NCBI GenBank assembly: GCA_041730495.1
Contig: JBGSBR010000001.1
Coordinates: 1 to 64,000, forward strand
Reading direction: 5' to 3'
Source: JBGSBR01 sp041730495
GTDB lineage: Bacteria > Patescibacteriota > Microgenomatia > UBA1406 > GWC2-37-13
Length of the DNA: 64,000 nt
Below the pieces are notes generated by a model. The model did no database searches, was not told where the DNA came from, and worked only from the letters and a program-made list of their open reading frames with translations. Shown piece after piece: positions 51,770 through 60,916 of this stretch. Numbering within the stretch: the stretch's first letter is position 1; each line of letters opens with the position of its first letter. Made by a program: the position numbers and the translations under genes.

Positions 51770-52837
51770 TTACTGTAAAAACCCTAGAGGATTTTGCTGT
51801 GCTCCCCCACTTCTGATTTCAAAATGAAGATGAATACCAGTGGATCGGCCCGTTGAACCCATGACACCAATACGCATTCCCTTTGTCACTGCTTGACCAG
51901 GAGATATCTCAATTGATGATAGATGACCGTACAAAGTTTGATAGCCGTTGGCATGATCTATAATTACGTGACAACCATATCCGTAGGTAAGACAACCGGC
52001 GTACGTGACTGTTCCTGTGTCAGAAGCTATGATAGGTGGCATTGCATTGTTGGCTATATCTAGCGCCATGTGGTACCAAACAGGATAGGTCGTAATCAAT
52101 CCTGACGCCGGCCAAATAAATGATGATGTTCCTTGGACACCAGCTTGTGGTTGAGCAATATATCTTGATCCACCTTGTTGTTGTACTGGACTTTGCTCAA
52201 TTGTGCCGTCAGGTACATATAATAACTGTCCTGGTGTAAGCTGAAAAGTTTCTGGGTCTGCAAAATCGTTGAACGGGAAGTTTACTATGTTCTGAGCGTC
52301 AACATTGTATTTTTTAGCCACAGTATATATATTATCACCAGACGTAACTTTATGCACAATTCCTGTCACAGGTGGTATATCGAGTGTTTGGCCAGGTTTA
52401 ATGGTGTCTGTTTTTAAATTGTTTGCCCACTTGATTGTATCTACAGATACATTGAATTTTGTACCAATTGAAGCTAAGGTATCGCCATCTTTAACAGGAT
52501 ATTTTTCTATTCCATCGCGTGGTTTTTCCGAAACAATAGTAGTTAATGAGTTTTGATAAGGATCAAATGCTACTGCTTGAGATTGAAATGTACCTTCATT
52601 TGCTTCGAAATCATTGGTGAACGGATTATTTTCAGCAATTGCCGGTCCTGCAATTAAAACGGTAATTATAAGTAAGATAAAAGAAGTATTTAGAAATGAG
52701 CTTGAGTATTTACCTCGTTTTACAATAAGAATCGCTACAATGACATCTTTTACATATTCGAGCTTACTGCCATAATAGAACAGACGACGTAAAAAATACG
52801 AACGTAGGAATGTAATATAAAGAATTAAATCTTTCAT
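51770..52837 (-). CDS. LysM-M23 peptidoglycan endopeptidase
   Basis: 355 residues. N-terminal membrane anchor (about 49-68), two LysM domains (about 107-155 and 160-212, YPVKDGDTLASIGTKFNVS and HKVTSGDNIYTVAKKYNVD), then an M23 zinc endopeptidase domain (about 240-350). The zinc ligands are visible: H-x3-D in YHMALDIAN and HxH in GIHLHFEI. Such enzymes cut peptide cross-bridges of peptidoglycan, in the host's own wall or that of a partner cell. The gene is followed by a small membrane protein. Confidence 0.94.
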   Translation of the reverse strand: MKDLILYITFLRSYFLRRLFYYGSKLEYVKDVIVAILIVKRGKYSSSFLNTSFILLIITVLIAGPAIAENNPFTNDFEANEGTFQSQAVAFDPYQNSLTTIVSEKPRDGIEKYPVKDGDTLASIGTKFNVSVDTIKWANNLKTDTIKPGQTLDIPPVTGIVHKVTSGDNIYTVAKKYNVDAQNIVNFPFNDFADPETFQLTPGQLLYVPDGTIEQSPVQQQGGSRYIAQPQAGVQGTSSFIWPASGLITTYPVWYHMALDIANNAMPPIIASDTGTVTYAGCLTYGYGCHVIIDHANGYQTLYGHLSSIEISPGQAVTKGMRIGVMGSTGRSTGIHLHFEIRSGGAQQNPLGFLQ

Positions 52838-52885
52838 AGGAGGTGCTACTTAAGTATAGATACATTCTACCAGAATCTGAAAGAG

Positions 52886-54154
52886 TTATAAAGCTTTTGC
52901 AATCCGCTCAATAGCTAGCTGAAAAGCAGCTTGTTTAAGTGGCATTGATTTATCTTGTGATATTTTCCAGACTGCCGCAAAGGAATCTTTCATAATCTCA
53001 GTTAAACGACCATTGACTTCAGATTCTGTCCACCATTGGCCTTGCAAACACTGTACCCATTCGAGATATGAAACTACTACTCCTCCAGCATTCGCTAAAA
53101 CATCAGGTATGATAATTACTCCTTTAGAATTCAGATATGTATATGCTTCTTCAGTGATTGGACCATTTGCCATTTCCACAATAACTTTTGCTTTTATCTT
53201 ATCCATATTATTCACGTTAATCACATTTTCAAGTGCAGCCGGCACTAAAACATCAACAGGAAGTTGCAATAATTCTTCGTTCGTAATGGGTTTGCCTTTA
53301 TTTATGTCACAAACTCCACCGACACAGTAACATCCTGCAATTGAACCTTGCTTTTGTTTACATTCTTGTACTAAAGGTACATCTAATGTAGCCTCATTTT
53401 TACCAACATAAATACCACCTTTTGAGTCTGAAACAGCTACTATGTGATGCCCCAAATCAGCAGCCAATTTTCCGAAAAAGTAACCGACATTACCGAAGCC
53501 TTGAATAGCAATTGTAAGTGGTTTCTGCTTATCTGTCTTGACCATTGATAAGTACTCTTGTAAAGCGATAACACCTCCTCTACCTGTCGCTTCTGTCCTT
53601 CCTAAGGATCCGCCGTTCTCTAAAGGCTTTCCAGTAAAGGTCCCAGGAGCTTGATGTCCGAGGACACTTTCGTATGCTTCAAGCATCCATTTCATAATTG
53701 TCGGGTTAGTATTCACGTCCGGAGCGGGCACATCCTTTCGCTCACCAAGAGCATATGCAAACGTTCGAGCATATAACTGTGATAAACGCTTTAACTCAGC
53801 TTTTGATAATGTTTTAGGATCGATAATAATACCACCCTTACCTCCACCTAATGGTAAGTTAACGACAGCGCATTTTATCGACATAAGTGTAGCAAGTGCT
53901 TGTACTTCTTCACGCGAAACATCGGGATGAAAACGGATACCACCTTTATATGGTCCTCTAGCATCGTTGTGTTGGATACGATAAGCGGTAACTGGTACAG
54001 TCGTACCATTATCTTTCTCTAAATGAAGTGTATGCTCATGGATTGCGTTTGGTTTGACTAACAGATCGACTAATTCATCAGCTAGTCCCATATCTTGAGC
54101 GGTCGAACGGATAGTAAGCTGCGCCGTATCTAGCATTTCTTGTCCAGTTTTCAT
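52886..54154 (-). CDS. gdhA: Glutamate dehydrogenase with a Cys-rich insertion
   Basis: 422 residues. Interconverts glutamate and 2-oxoglutarate plus ammonia. Seen: LPLGGGKGGI with catalytic Lys (about 95), APDVNTNPTIMKWM, Rossmann motif GFGNVG (about 217), and the C-terminal PEG-like VPAALENVI. In the NAD domain, where homologues have a short GYPGAE-like stretch, this protein has GCYCVGGVCD. With the Cys ten residues earlier (QECKQK), four Cys lie within about 20 residues. That suggests a metal or redox switch. It lies next to thioredoxin reductase, which fits redox control (inference). Confidence 0.94.
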   Translation of the reverse strand: MKTGQEMLDTAQLTIRSTAQDMGLADELVDLLVKPNAIHEHTLHLEKDNGTTVPVTAYRIQHNDARGPYKGGIRFHPDVSREEVQALATLMSIKCAVVNLPLGGGKGGIIIDPKTLSKAELKRLSQLYARTFAYALGERKDVPAPDVNTNPTIMKWMLEAYESVLGHQAPGTFTGKPLENGGSLGRTEATGRGGVIALQEYLSMVKTDKQKPLTIAIQGFGNVGYFFGKLAADLGHHIVAVSDSKGGIYVGKNEATLDVPLVQECKQKQGSIAGCYCVGGVCDINKGKPITNEELLQLPVDVLVPAALENVINVNNMDKIKAKVIVEMANGPITEEAYTYLNSKGVIIIPDVLANAGGVVVSYLEWVQCLQGQWWTESEVNGRLTEIMKDSFAAVWKISQDKSMPLKQAAFQLAIERIAKAL

Positions 54155-54185
54155 AAGTGAATTGAAACTGTTAATGAGAGAACGC

Positions 54186-55160
54186 TTATTTATTCATGAG
54201 CCAACGTTCAGCATCAAGTGAAGCTGCTATACCCATACCTGCCGCTGTCCCTGCTTGTCTATAAACGTGATCTACACAATCACCTGCTGCAAAAACTCCA
54301 GGAATAAGCGTTTGTGTTTGGTATTCAGGATCATACGAACGAGTATTTTTAACACCTTTAAGCAAACTCATTGCATATACAGACGTATTGATAATGTATC
54401 CTTTTTCATCTAACTCTATTTTATCTTTAAAGAGCTGTGTGTCAGGTTTATGTCCGATCGCCAAAAACAGCCCATTAAGATTTACTGTATTACTATCATT
54501 AAACTTATTTTTAAGCTGTAAGCCTTCAACTTTTTGCTCACCTAACACTTCTAAAATTTCATTGTTGAGAACTGGAATAATTTTAGGATTGTTTAAGACT
54601 CTATCCTGCATAATTTTTGAGGCTCTAAAAGTCTCTTTGCGGTGTATGAGATAAACTTTATTAGCAAAGTTTGTCAGTGTCTGCGCTTCTTCCATAGCAG
54701 TATCTCCACCGCCTACTACAGCCACATCTTTATTCTTAAAAAAGAAGCCATCGCAGGTAGCACATGCTGATACTCCACGTCCTCGTAGACGTTGTTCAGA
54801 CTCTAGGCCAAGCCACAATGCTTGTGCCCCAGTAGCAATTATTACTGCTTTTGCCTGAACAGTTTTATCAGAATAGCCTATTGTGAATGGACTTTTTGTA
54901 AAATCAACGCTCGTGACATTTTCATCTAAGATCTGTGTGCCAAACTCGGTGGCTTGATCACGCATTTTTTTTACTAGATCAGGTCCCATGATTCCATGGA
55001 AGCCAGGAAAGTTCTCGACCTCAGTAGTCAACATAAGTTGTCCTCCAGGAGGTGATCCTGCAAATACAAGTGGTTTTAATGTAGCACGAGCCATGTAGAC
55101 TGCAGCACTTAATCCAGCTGGTCCGCCCCCGATAATCACGACATTTTGAATAGTATCCAT
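54186..55160 (-). CDS. trxB: Thioredoxin reductase
   Basis: 324 residues, NADPH- and FAD-dependent. Seen: FAD motif GGGPAGLSAAVYMARA (about 11-26), redox pair CATC in ACATCDGFF (about 133-136), NADPH motif GGGDTAMEEA, and the C-terminal FAD motif GVFAAGDCVDHVYRQ. The visible sequence reads as a normal low-molecular-weight bacterial TrxB. No thioredoxin gene lies next to it. It is followed after 31 nt by gdhA and preceded by the CsoR-like gene, suggesting a small redox-related cluster. Confidence 0.94.
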   Translation of the reverse strand: MDTIQNVVIIGGGPAGLSAAVYMARATLKPLVFAGSPPGGQLMLTTEVENFPGFHGIMGPDLVKKMRDQATEFGTQILDENVTSVDFTKSPFTIGYSDKTVQAKAVIIATGAQALWLGLESEQRLRGRGVSACATCDGFFFKNKDVAVVGGGDTAMEEAQTLTNFANKVYLIHRKETFRASKIMQDRVLNNPKIIPVLNNEILEVLGEQKVEGLQLKNKFNDSNTVNLNGLFLAIGHKPDTQLFKDKIELDEKGYIINTSVYAMSLLKGVKNTRSYDPEYQTQTLIPGVFAAGDCVDHVYRQAGTAAGMGIAASLDAERWLMNK

Positions 55161-55243
55161 AGAGATAAATTATTTATAAGCAGTATGATTCTATCACACA
55201 TGAAACAACAGTTTCAATGCAAGAATTACAAATAATGAAGTAA

Positions 55244-55474
55244 TTATAAATTAATAGCTCGATCTAAGACTTTTTTGAGCTCTTTCACTTTTTCTCCCTC
55301 AATAGACTCATCAACATAGATATTAACAATCTCTTTGGTAAGTCCATCAATGGCCTTTTTAACAGCAGATATCTGTTGTAAGATCTCAGTACATTCACGC
55401 TTTTCAGCGACCATATTTTGTATACCACGCATCTGACCTAAGATCCGACTAACACGTTTATCAAGTACTTCCAT
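55244..55474 (-). CDS. CsoR/FrmR-family repressor with incomplete metal site
   Basis: 76 residues from ATG 55474 (a longer frame from TTG 55510 is unlikely because TATATT lies 7 nt before this ATG). All-helical DUF156 fold: LDKRVSRILGQMRGIQNMVAEKRECTEILQQISAVKKAIDGL. CsoR binds Cu(I) through Cys-His-Cys, and FrmR uses a similar first Cys for formaldehyde. Here the first Cys (REC) is kept, but the His and second Cys of the third helix are replaced (IYVDES). It is therefore unlikely to sense copper. It may sense thiol-reactive compounds, and the adjacent trxB is a plausible target. Confidence 0.85.
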   Translation of the reverse strand: MEVLDKRVSRILGQMRGIQNMVAEKRECTEILQQISAVKKAIDGLTKEIVNIYVDESIEGEKVKELKKVLDRAINL

Positions 55475-55541
55475 ACCATACAATATACCTGCTTTTAAAA
55501 GCTTCTGCAAGATATGTCGATCTAAAGATAGCTGCGGTTCC

Positions 55542-56858
55542 TTACGCAGCTTTATTCATTGTTTCCAAGAATTCTTGGTTGTTTTTAGTCTTAGGCAGTT
55601 TATCAATAAGTGCCATAAGTGCTTCTTCAGCAGTACGCAATGAAAAGATACGTCTTAAGGTTGTAATACGTTTAAATGTCTCTGGATCTAAGATCAACTC
55701 ATCATGACGAGTACCTGATGCTGTGATATTAACAGCTGGGAAAATTCTCTTCTCAGCGAATTTACGCTCAAGATGAATCTCCATGTTACCAGTGCCTTTA
55801 AGCTCTTCATAGATAAGGTCATCCATACGGGATTCTGTACCAACGAGCGCAGTTCCGATGATAGTCAAACTACCACCTTCTTCACAGTTTCGAGCGGCAC
55901 CTAAGAATTTCTTGGCTGGATACAATGCTTGTGGATCAAAACCACCAGACAATGTACGACCGGAACTACTGATAGACAAGTTGAACGCACGTGCAAGACG
56001 AGTAATAGAATCGAGCAAGATAACTACATCTTTACCCATTTCCACTAATCTTTTCGCTCTATCTAAGGCAAGGTTAGCTACCTTTGTTTGCTGACGTGGA
56101 GATTCATCGAAATGTGAAGCTGCAACCTCACCTTTGATAAATCGTTTAATTTCGGTGACCTCTTCAGGTCGCTCACCGATCAGGATCGCAATCATGAATA
56201 CGTCAGGATTATTTGTTGTGATACCTTGTGCAATATGCTTCAAAAATGTAGTCTTACCTGCTTTTGGCTGAGAGACGATAAGTGCACGTTGACCAAAACC
56301 AATAGGTGCAACAAGATCAGTGATTCTCGTTGATAACACATCTGGGTCTGTTTCAAGGACAATCTGCTTCTCTGGATGAAGTGAAGTCAGATCATCAAAT
56401 TTACGGCGCTTACTACTTTCTTCTTCAGTCATCTCAACACCGTTCACTTTTTTAATAAGTAAGAGACTATGAAAGCGTTCGCCATCTTTTGGCGGACGTG
56501 CGAGTCCCTCTACTTCATCACCTTTTCTAAGCCAAAAACGACGAATCTGTGAAGTTGATACATAGATATCTTCATTTGGATCGACAGCATAATTCTTTCT
56601 CAAGAAACCGTAGCCACCGTATGTGACATCAAGTATACCTTTGGCAGGATAACTAACTTTCAAATCTTCTTTTAATTTGTCGCTATAATCGCTTTGTTGA
56701 CCATCACCTTGTGGTGGGTTAGCTGAGCGAGCTGGAGGACGTGCAGAAGGGGGATTCAAATCTTCTACAGGAACGATAGGTTTTTCTTCGTAAATATCTA
56801 ACATTGAAGTTACATCAAGCTCATTGCTTGCGTTTTGAGGATCTGGGGCAGATGCCAT
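55542..56858 (-). CDS. rho: Transcription termination factor Rho
   Basis: 438 residues. Hexameric RNA helicase ending transcripts. Seen: N-terminal disordered Pro/Ala-rich region (about 1-65), cold-shock-like RNA-binding domain (about 70-140, KGILDVTYGGYGFLR), Walker A SQPKAGKTTFLKHIAQ (about 202), Walker B region VVILLDSITRLARA, and the Q- and R-loops (SGGFDPQALYPAKKFLGAARN). Its promoter TATAAT (57054-57059) lies about 190 nt upstream, giving a long leader, as expected if Rho controls its own synthesis. A structured RNA is transcribed just ahead on the same strand. Confidence 0.96.
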   Translation of the reverse strand: MASAPDPQNASNELDVTSMLDIYEEKPIVPVEDLNPPSARPPARSANPPQGDGQQSDYSDKLKEDLKVSYPAKGILDVTYGGYGFLRKNYAVDPNEDIYVSTSQIRRFWLRKGDEVEGLARPPKDGERFHSLLLIKKVNGVEMTEEESSKRRKFDDLTSLHPEKQIVLETDPDVLSTRITDLVAPIGFGQRALIVSQPKAGKTTFLKHIAQGITTNNPDVFMIAILIGERPEEVTEIKRFIKGEVAASHFDESPRQQTKVANLALDRAKRLVEMGKDVVILLDSITRLARAFNLSISSSGRTLSGGFDPQALYPAKKFLGAARNCEEGGSLTIIGTALVGTESRMDDLIYEELKGTGNMEIHLERKFAEKRIFPAVNITASGTRHDELILDPETFKRITTLRRIFSLRTAEEALMALIDKLPKTKNNQEFLETMNKAA

Positions 56859-57053
56859 AAAAAAGAAATAAAATAATAATGAGGTTTACAAATAATAGTA
56901 ATTTAGTTTCAGGACAATCATTACAGCTTATAAAGTACAAGCTAAGTTCATACAGTTCTGGTTTCTTCGCAATTCGTTTTCGTTGTTATCTCTTCGTGTG
57001 AAAAACATTTATTGGGCTCGTTGCCATGGTAAGGGTGAACGTAGTTAAGTTGT

Positions 57054-57059
57054 ATTATA
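57054..57059 (-). promoter_or_regulatory. -10 box of rho
   Basis: TATAAT with no good -35. The predicted start near 57047 gives a leader of about 190 nt before ATG 56858. Confidence 0.45.
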
Positions 57060-57071
57060 CACTATTTTTCT

Positions 57072-57254
57072 AAAAAAATAATCCTCCGATGAAATGATCA
57101 CATTTTGAATCTTTTTTTAAAAAGATTATGGGGTTAGTGCGTACCTTAAGATAGTTCTTAAGATAACAACACCTTTATTCCTTAGAACTAAGGAACTCCC
57201 TCCTAGGTTGATTGTTCAAAAAAGATTTCAATTAGATTTTCCATCTGGAGGATC
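57072..57254 (-). ncRNA. Candidate structured small RNA upstream of rho (6S-like architecture)
   Basis: About 183 nt. The predicted 5' end (57254) begins GATCCTCC-A-GATG, which pairs with CATC-GGAGGATT at the 3' end (57091-57080), immediately followed by ATTTTTTT. A second long helix forms between TTGAA-A-TCTTTTTT and AAAAAAGA-TTCAA. In between lie a perfect TTCCTTAG/CTAAGGAA hairpin (57178-57195) and CTTAAG repeats. A strong promoter (57261-57289) precedes it. Closed ends, size and promoter fit an independent stable RNA such as 6S. No signature fixes the class, and it has no tmRNA or RNase P motifs. Confidence 0.6.
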
Positions 57255-57260
57255 AATATA

Positions 57261-57289
57261 ACTATAAAATACTTACAATAATTTGTCAA
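57261..57289 (-). promoter_or_regulatory. Strong promoter of the structured small RNA
   Basis: Minus strand TTGACA (57284-57289), exactly 17 nt, TATAGT (57261-57266). The start falls on the first base of the closing helix. Confidence 0.7.
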
Positions 57290-57381
57290 GGCTCTTCCTA
57301 TCGTTCTTACTAAAGATTTACATCTTTCATACATAGTATTCGAATATAATTATCGCTTAGTTCGTTTAACCTTAAACTTGA

Positions 57382-57387
57382 TATACT
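57382..57387 (+). promoter_or_regulatory. -10 box of the 169-residue gene, leaderless
   Basis: TATACT exactly 6 nt before ATG 57394. Confidence 0.65.
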
Positions 57388-57393
57388 ATCTAT

Positions 57394-57903
57394 ATGACGC
57401 GTAAACGACTCCCCTATATATTCCTTACTATTCTTTTTATCATAATTTGTTTTATTGCTGGCGTACAATATGGTAAAAATGTCGAAAAAACTAATAAAGC
57501 AATTAAATATATCTTAAGTATCACTCCCTCACCTCAGCTAACCGTGACACCAGCACCATCTATCACATATAACGAGATCTTACTTGATGGCTGTGCCATC
57601 TCTTTCACTCTTCCAAGTGACTATGATCAAAAAACGATGAGCTCACGTGAAGCACAATTCACTACCAAATCGACGAAAAGGACTCTCGCGATAAGCTGTA
57701 CGAATATACCGTATTCGGCTGACAGCAAGAAACAAGCAACTATTGCAGCAGAAATCGCTGGTAAATCAATTACAGGGATATACAACAAAGAAACAAATAG
57801 TACCAAAATCATAGTACGCCATCCTAATACAGGTTCTTACATACAACTATCCGTACCTGTAGAACTCTTACCCTTAGTATCACAAACATTCACCTTTGAA
57901 TAA
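57394..57903 (+). CDS. Membrane-anchored protein, unknown
   Basis: 169 residues. One membrane helix (about 6-24, YIFLTILFIIICFIAGVQYG), a Pro/Thr-rich linker, then a small extracytoplasmic beta domain (about 65-168) with two Cys (DGCAISF and ISCTN) that could pair. Family not recognised. It stands 4 nt before fmt, so the two are co-transcribed from a leaderless promoter. Confidence 0.68.
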   Translation: MTRKRLPYIFLTILFIIICFIAGVQYGKNVEKTNKAIKYILSITPSPQLTVTPAPSITYNEILLDGCAISFTLPSDYDQKTMSSREAQFTTKSTKRTLAISCTNIPYSADSKKQATIAAEIAGKSITGIYNKETNSTKIIVRHPNTGSYIQLSVPVELLPLVSQTFTFE

Positions 57904-57907
57904 CATC

Positions 57908-58888
57908 ATGACAAAAAAACTATCCCTCGCTTTTGCAGGCACACCTCAGATAGCAGCCGATTTACTTGAAGGGCTTTTAGTTCCCAATGACATCTATGAG
58001 ATCAAGATTATTATTACTCAAGAAGACAAACCCGCAGGGAAAAAATTAGCGCTCACCCCAACACCAGTTAAGTTAGTAGCTGTAACTCATAACCTAGAAA
58101 TATTCGATAAATCTCTTAAAGAAAATAATAATGAAGCAGATCTTTTAGCTCGTTTTGATGATTTAGAAATTGATCTTTGTGTGTTATTTGCGTATGGCGC
58201 AATCATTTCTTCACGTCTGCTAAATATGCCTAAATATGGCTTTTGGAACATCCATCCGTCTAGTCTCCCACGTTATCGGGGACCCTCACCGACTGCTTAT
58301 CCACTGATTATAGGCGAGAAGCAAACAGCAGTGACACTGATGCAAATGAACGAAAAACTTGATGAAGGAGCCATAATCCAGCAACACGACCTTAAACTAC
58401 CACCTTCACTCATGCGTGACGAGCTTGAAACTGAAGTTGCCACAATCGCAATCGATATAGTCAAACAAAACCTGATGGAACTGCATGCTAAGGGAAAGGT
58501 TAGCCAAATACCACAAAAGCACACTGAAGCCACGTATACTCGCCTACTTAAAAAGCAGCATGGCTTTGTGTCTATTAAGGCCTTGTTACAAGCCATACAT
58601 GGTCAAACCCTCGATGAAGAGCCACTAATCCACCAACAGTACCATATCCGTAACAATCTACCAGCTCAGACTAGCTTACAAGCAGCACAAACTATATATA
58701 ATCTCTATCGTGGTCTTTCACCTTGGCCTGGTATATGGACAGAGATCAATACGCCAGAAGGCAAAAGACGGCTAAAACTGCTTGAAATGCATCTAGATAA
58801 AAACTCACTTGTCTTGGATACAGTCCAACTAGAAGGAAAAAAACCAACTGATTATGCCACTTTCAATCGCTCATATACTCTGCAATAA
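57908..58888 (+). CDS. fmt: Methionyl-tRNA formyltransferase
   Basis: About 326 residues. Formylates initiator Met-tRNA. Seen: N-terminal formyltransferase Rossmann domain (SLAFAGTPQIAADLLEGL) and catalytic block NIHPSSLPRYRGPSPTAYPLI, with Asn and His of the family (about 117-119). The Asp-containing loop MNEKLDEGAIIQQ and a C-terminal OB-like tRNA-binding domain follow. The start is ATG 57908, since the in-frame TTG 57896 lies inside the preceding gene. Peptide deformylase, its partner in N-terminal processing, is encoded 5 kb downstream. Confidence 0.94.
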   Translation: MTKKLSLAFAGTPQIAADLLEGLLVPNDIYEIKIIITQEDKPAGKKLALTPTPVKLVAVTHNLEIFDKSLKENNNEADLLARFDDLEIDLCVLFAYGAIISSRLLNMPKYGFWNIHPSSLPRYRGPSPTAYPLIIGEKQTAVTLMQMNEKLDEGAIIQQHDLKLPPSLMRDELETEVATIAIDIVKQNLMELHAKGKVSQIPQKHTEATYTRLLKKQHGFVSIKALLQAIHGQTLDEEPLIHQQYHIRNNLPAQTSLQAAQTIYNLYRGLSPWPGIWTEINTPEGKRRLKLLEMHLDKNSLVLDTVQLEGKKPTDYATFNRSYTLQ

Positions 58889-59424
58889 AAACTCACGTCT
58901 ATCGCATGAATCTTACTTTGACTCTTTAAGAAAAGTAAAAGCTCACACCAGTGACTATATCACTCCACAGAATTAACTGCTAACTGCGCTTTTTAGTTGA
59001 GCTCAAAATGTTGATCTGGGCTTTTACAAGGCCTTCGGTATATTTTTCCTCAAAAAAACACCCATCGTGGTCATTTTTTATGGTTACTTCATAACGATAT
59101 GAGTCAAAATTCAGATAATGGCTAAAATATGACAATAATTCGATATTAATTTAGAACAACCATATATGGTACATCTCTTATTATATCTCCGTCTCAAATG
59201 CTTTATTTCATTATGTGTATTTAAAAAAATGCGTAGTGCGCTTAAGAAGTATTGTTCACAAGTTGAACACTAATGGCATACTATACTCCCCTAGTCTATA
59301 TAATTTCATGCAAATATATAATCAATTGTTATCCACAAATCATACACAATTTACAAACATGGTGTAAACGTTGAGGCACTAGAAAGCCTTAAGTAGTGTG
59401 GGGCCAAAAACTTAATAAAGGAAG
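58889..59424. other. Non-coding region between fmt and an unknown gene
   Basis: 536 nt between convergent genes. No supportable gene is seen. It contains GCGTAGTGCGC at about 59233, similar to the loop core of the hairpins at 28.7 and 29.5 kb, a TGTTCA/TGAACA inverted repeat near 59250, and one perfect DnaA-box match (TTATCCACA, about 59330). All are isolated. Confidence 0.5.
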
Positions 59425-60144
59425 TTAGATATACTGTTCTACAGCGAAGATTCCCGGTTCTTTTTCTTTAGCAGCAAAAAATGGCAATTGAGGATCAATA
59501 TGTTTGAGCGTCTCCATAGCATGTACGTCAGTCATCTCAGATAAAACTTCATAGAGATAATCTACTCCGAGATCACCATAGAGCTCAACTGCTTTTGTAT
59601 CAATGAGTTGTTGAGCTAGAATCTGGTGCCGTTTATCGATAAAAGATTTATGAAGTATAAGTACTGGCAGCTTGACTAGGCCGGCATCCGTTTCAATCTG
59701 CCATTCAGGTGTAATTCCATGATTTGATTCCACTAATATCACACCGGCAAACCGTTTATGATAATTAGTTATTTGTATTTTTTGATCTCTTTTGATGTAC
59801 TTTTCTAGTATTTGGATATGCTTTTCTAGACCATATAAATGAGGATCTTTGAAAAGATATGGAAGATGTAAACTCGGTTCAAGTGCTAAGATATCACCTT
59901 TATAAAATGCGCACACACTGCTAAACAACTTCTCTGCATCGAACTCAAATCCGTACTCAGTTGCCGCTGCAACTAAGATAGCAAACTCACCCAGATCTCC
60001 ACCTGGTAGTGAAACCGGAGGGATAAACGCTTCAGGAGTAAAAACAGTCTGTGTAAAACAACGACTAATAGATTCTTTTTCATCTGGTACTTCATAGACA
60101 TGATCTATGATGGCAGTCGCTACGATATCTTTTGATAAATACAT
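59425..60144 (-). CDS. Unknown soluble protein
   Basis: 239 residues, not recognised. No signal peptide or membrane helix. Mixed alpha/beta with a conserved-looking core LPGGDLGEFAILVAAATEYGFEFD, and a C-terminal part with many aromatic and acidic residues. Start support: TATAAT (60152-60157) lies 7 nt before ATG. It is isolated between two gene-free stretches and transcribed opposite to the thymidylate cluster. Confidence 0.62.
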   Translation of the reverse strand: MYLSKDIVATAIIDHVYEVPDEKESISRCFTQTVFTPEAFIPPVSLPGGDLGEFAILVAAATEYGFEFDAEKLFSSVCAFYKGDILALEPSLHLPYLFKDPHLYGLEKHIQILEKYIKRDQKIQITNYHKRFAGVILVESNHGITPEWQIETDAGLVKLPVLILHKSFIDKRHQILAQQLIDTKAVELYGDLGVDYLYEVLSEMTDVHAMETLKHIDPQLPFFAAKEKEPGIFAVEQYI

Positions 60145-60463
60145 ATGGTCAATTATACGGAATCACTCGCCTATTTACAAAAGCTTGGCTTTTACCCATT
60201 ACTATTGGCTTTTAAAAAAACTATTCCAAATTAGCAGATAGTTGATTATTTATATTGTTGCGTCAAGTCATCCCTCTGTGTAATTTATTGAACAAAAAAA
60301 GAATTATGAGACTATTAGTTGTCGAGTACTCAAATTGCCCCTTGATGCTTATATACCCTATTTGATATATACTGATCTACTTAAAGAACAAAATATTTAT
60401 ACCTTCACAACAGGCTAAATCGTTTCACTTTGCATCTTGTAATACCTTTGCTAGAATGTCAGC
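60145..60463. other. Divergent intergenic region upstream of dut
   Basis: 319 nt, AT-rich, holding the two divergent -10 boxes (60152-60157 minus, 60452-60457 plus) and a direct repeat AGCTTGGCTTTTA / TATTGGCTTTTA near 60182-60211. Nothing else convincing. Confidence 0.5.
60452..60457 (+). promoter_or_regulatory. -10 box of dut, leaderless
   Basis: TAGAAT exactly 6 nt before ATG 60464. Confidence 0.65.
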
Positions 60464-60901
60464 ATGAAAATACGTATCAAAAGAGTTGATAAAGAATTAC
60501 CGATTCCCAGCTATCAAACAGATGGTGCAGTGGCGTTCGATCTCTATGCTCGTACAACCACGATTATCCCCCCTTGGACACCGACTATCGTACCGACCAA
60601 CCTTATCATAGAGGTACCCAAAGGATACTTTCTCATGCTCGCTAGTCGCAGCTCTACTCCACTCAAGAAACAACTTATGGTCGCCAACGGTATTGGCGTA
60701 ATCGATGAAGATTACCACGGCGATAATGATGAGATTGGCGTCCAGTTCCTCAACTTCTCCAAAGAAGATGTAACAATAGAACGAGGTGAACGTATCGCCC
60801 AAGCGTTGATTGTACAAATAGCTAAAGTCGTTGAGTTCGATGAGGTTGACAGCATAAAAGCTGAATCCCGTGGTGGATTCGGTAGTACTGGCCAGAAATA
60901 A
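60464..60901 (+). CDS. dut: dUTP diphosphatase
   Basis: 145 residues. Hydrolyses dUTP to dUMP, which keeps uracil out of DNA and feeds thymidylate synthase next door. Seen: motif 1 AVAFDLYA, motif 2 ASRSSTPLK (ARSS type), motif 3 GVIDEDYHGDNDEIGV (catalytic Asp region), motif 4 RGERIAQALI and motif 5 RGGFGSTG at the C-terminus. Normal trimeric-type length. First of four consecutive pyrimidine/folate genes. Confidence 0.95.
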   Translation: MKIRIKRVDKELPIPSYQTDGAVAFDLYARTTTIIPPWTPTIVPTNLIIEVPKGYFLMLASRSSTPLKKQLMVANGIGVIDEDYHGDNDEIGVQFLNFSKEDVTIERGERIAQALIVQIAKVVEFDEVDSIKAESRGGFGSTGQK

Positions 60902-60903
60902 CG

Positions 60904-60909
60904 TATACT
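60904..60909 (+). promoter_or_regulatory. -10 box of thyA
   Basis: TATACT 7 nt before ATG 60917, overlapping the short dut-thyA gap, so thyA may have its own leaderless transcript. Confidence 0.55.
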
Positions 60910-60916
60910 AGCTCAT

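Noticed and set aside
55475..55510. Longer CsoR-like start at 55510
   Set aside because: It needs TTG and would contain the -10 box TATATT. The conserved domain begins at 55474.
60717..60757. Frameshift in dut or thyA suggested by overlapping minus-strand frames
   Set aside because: Both plus-strand proteins contain all family motifs in one uninterrupted frame.
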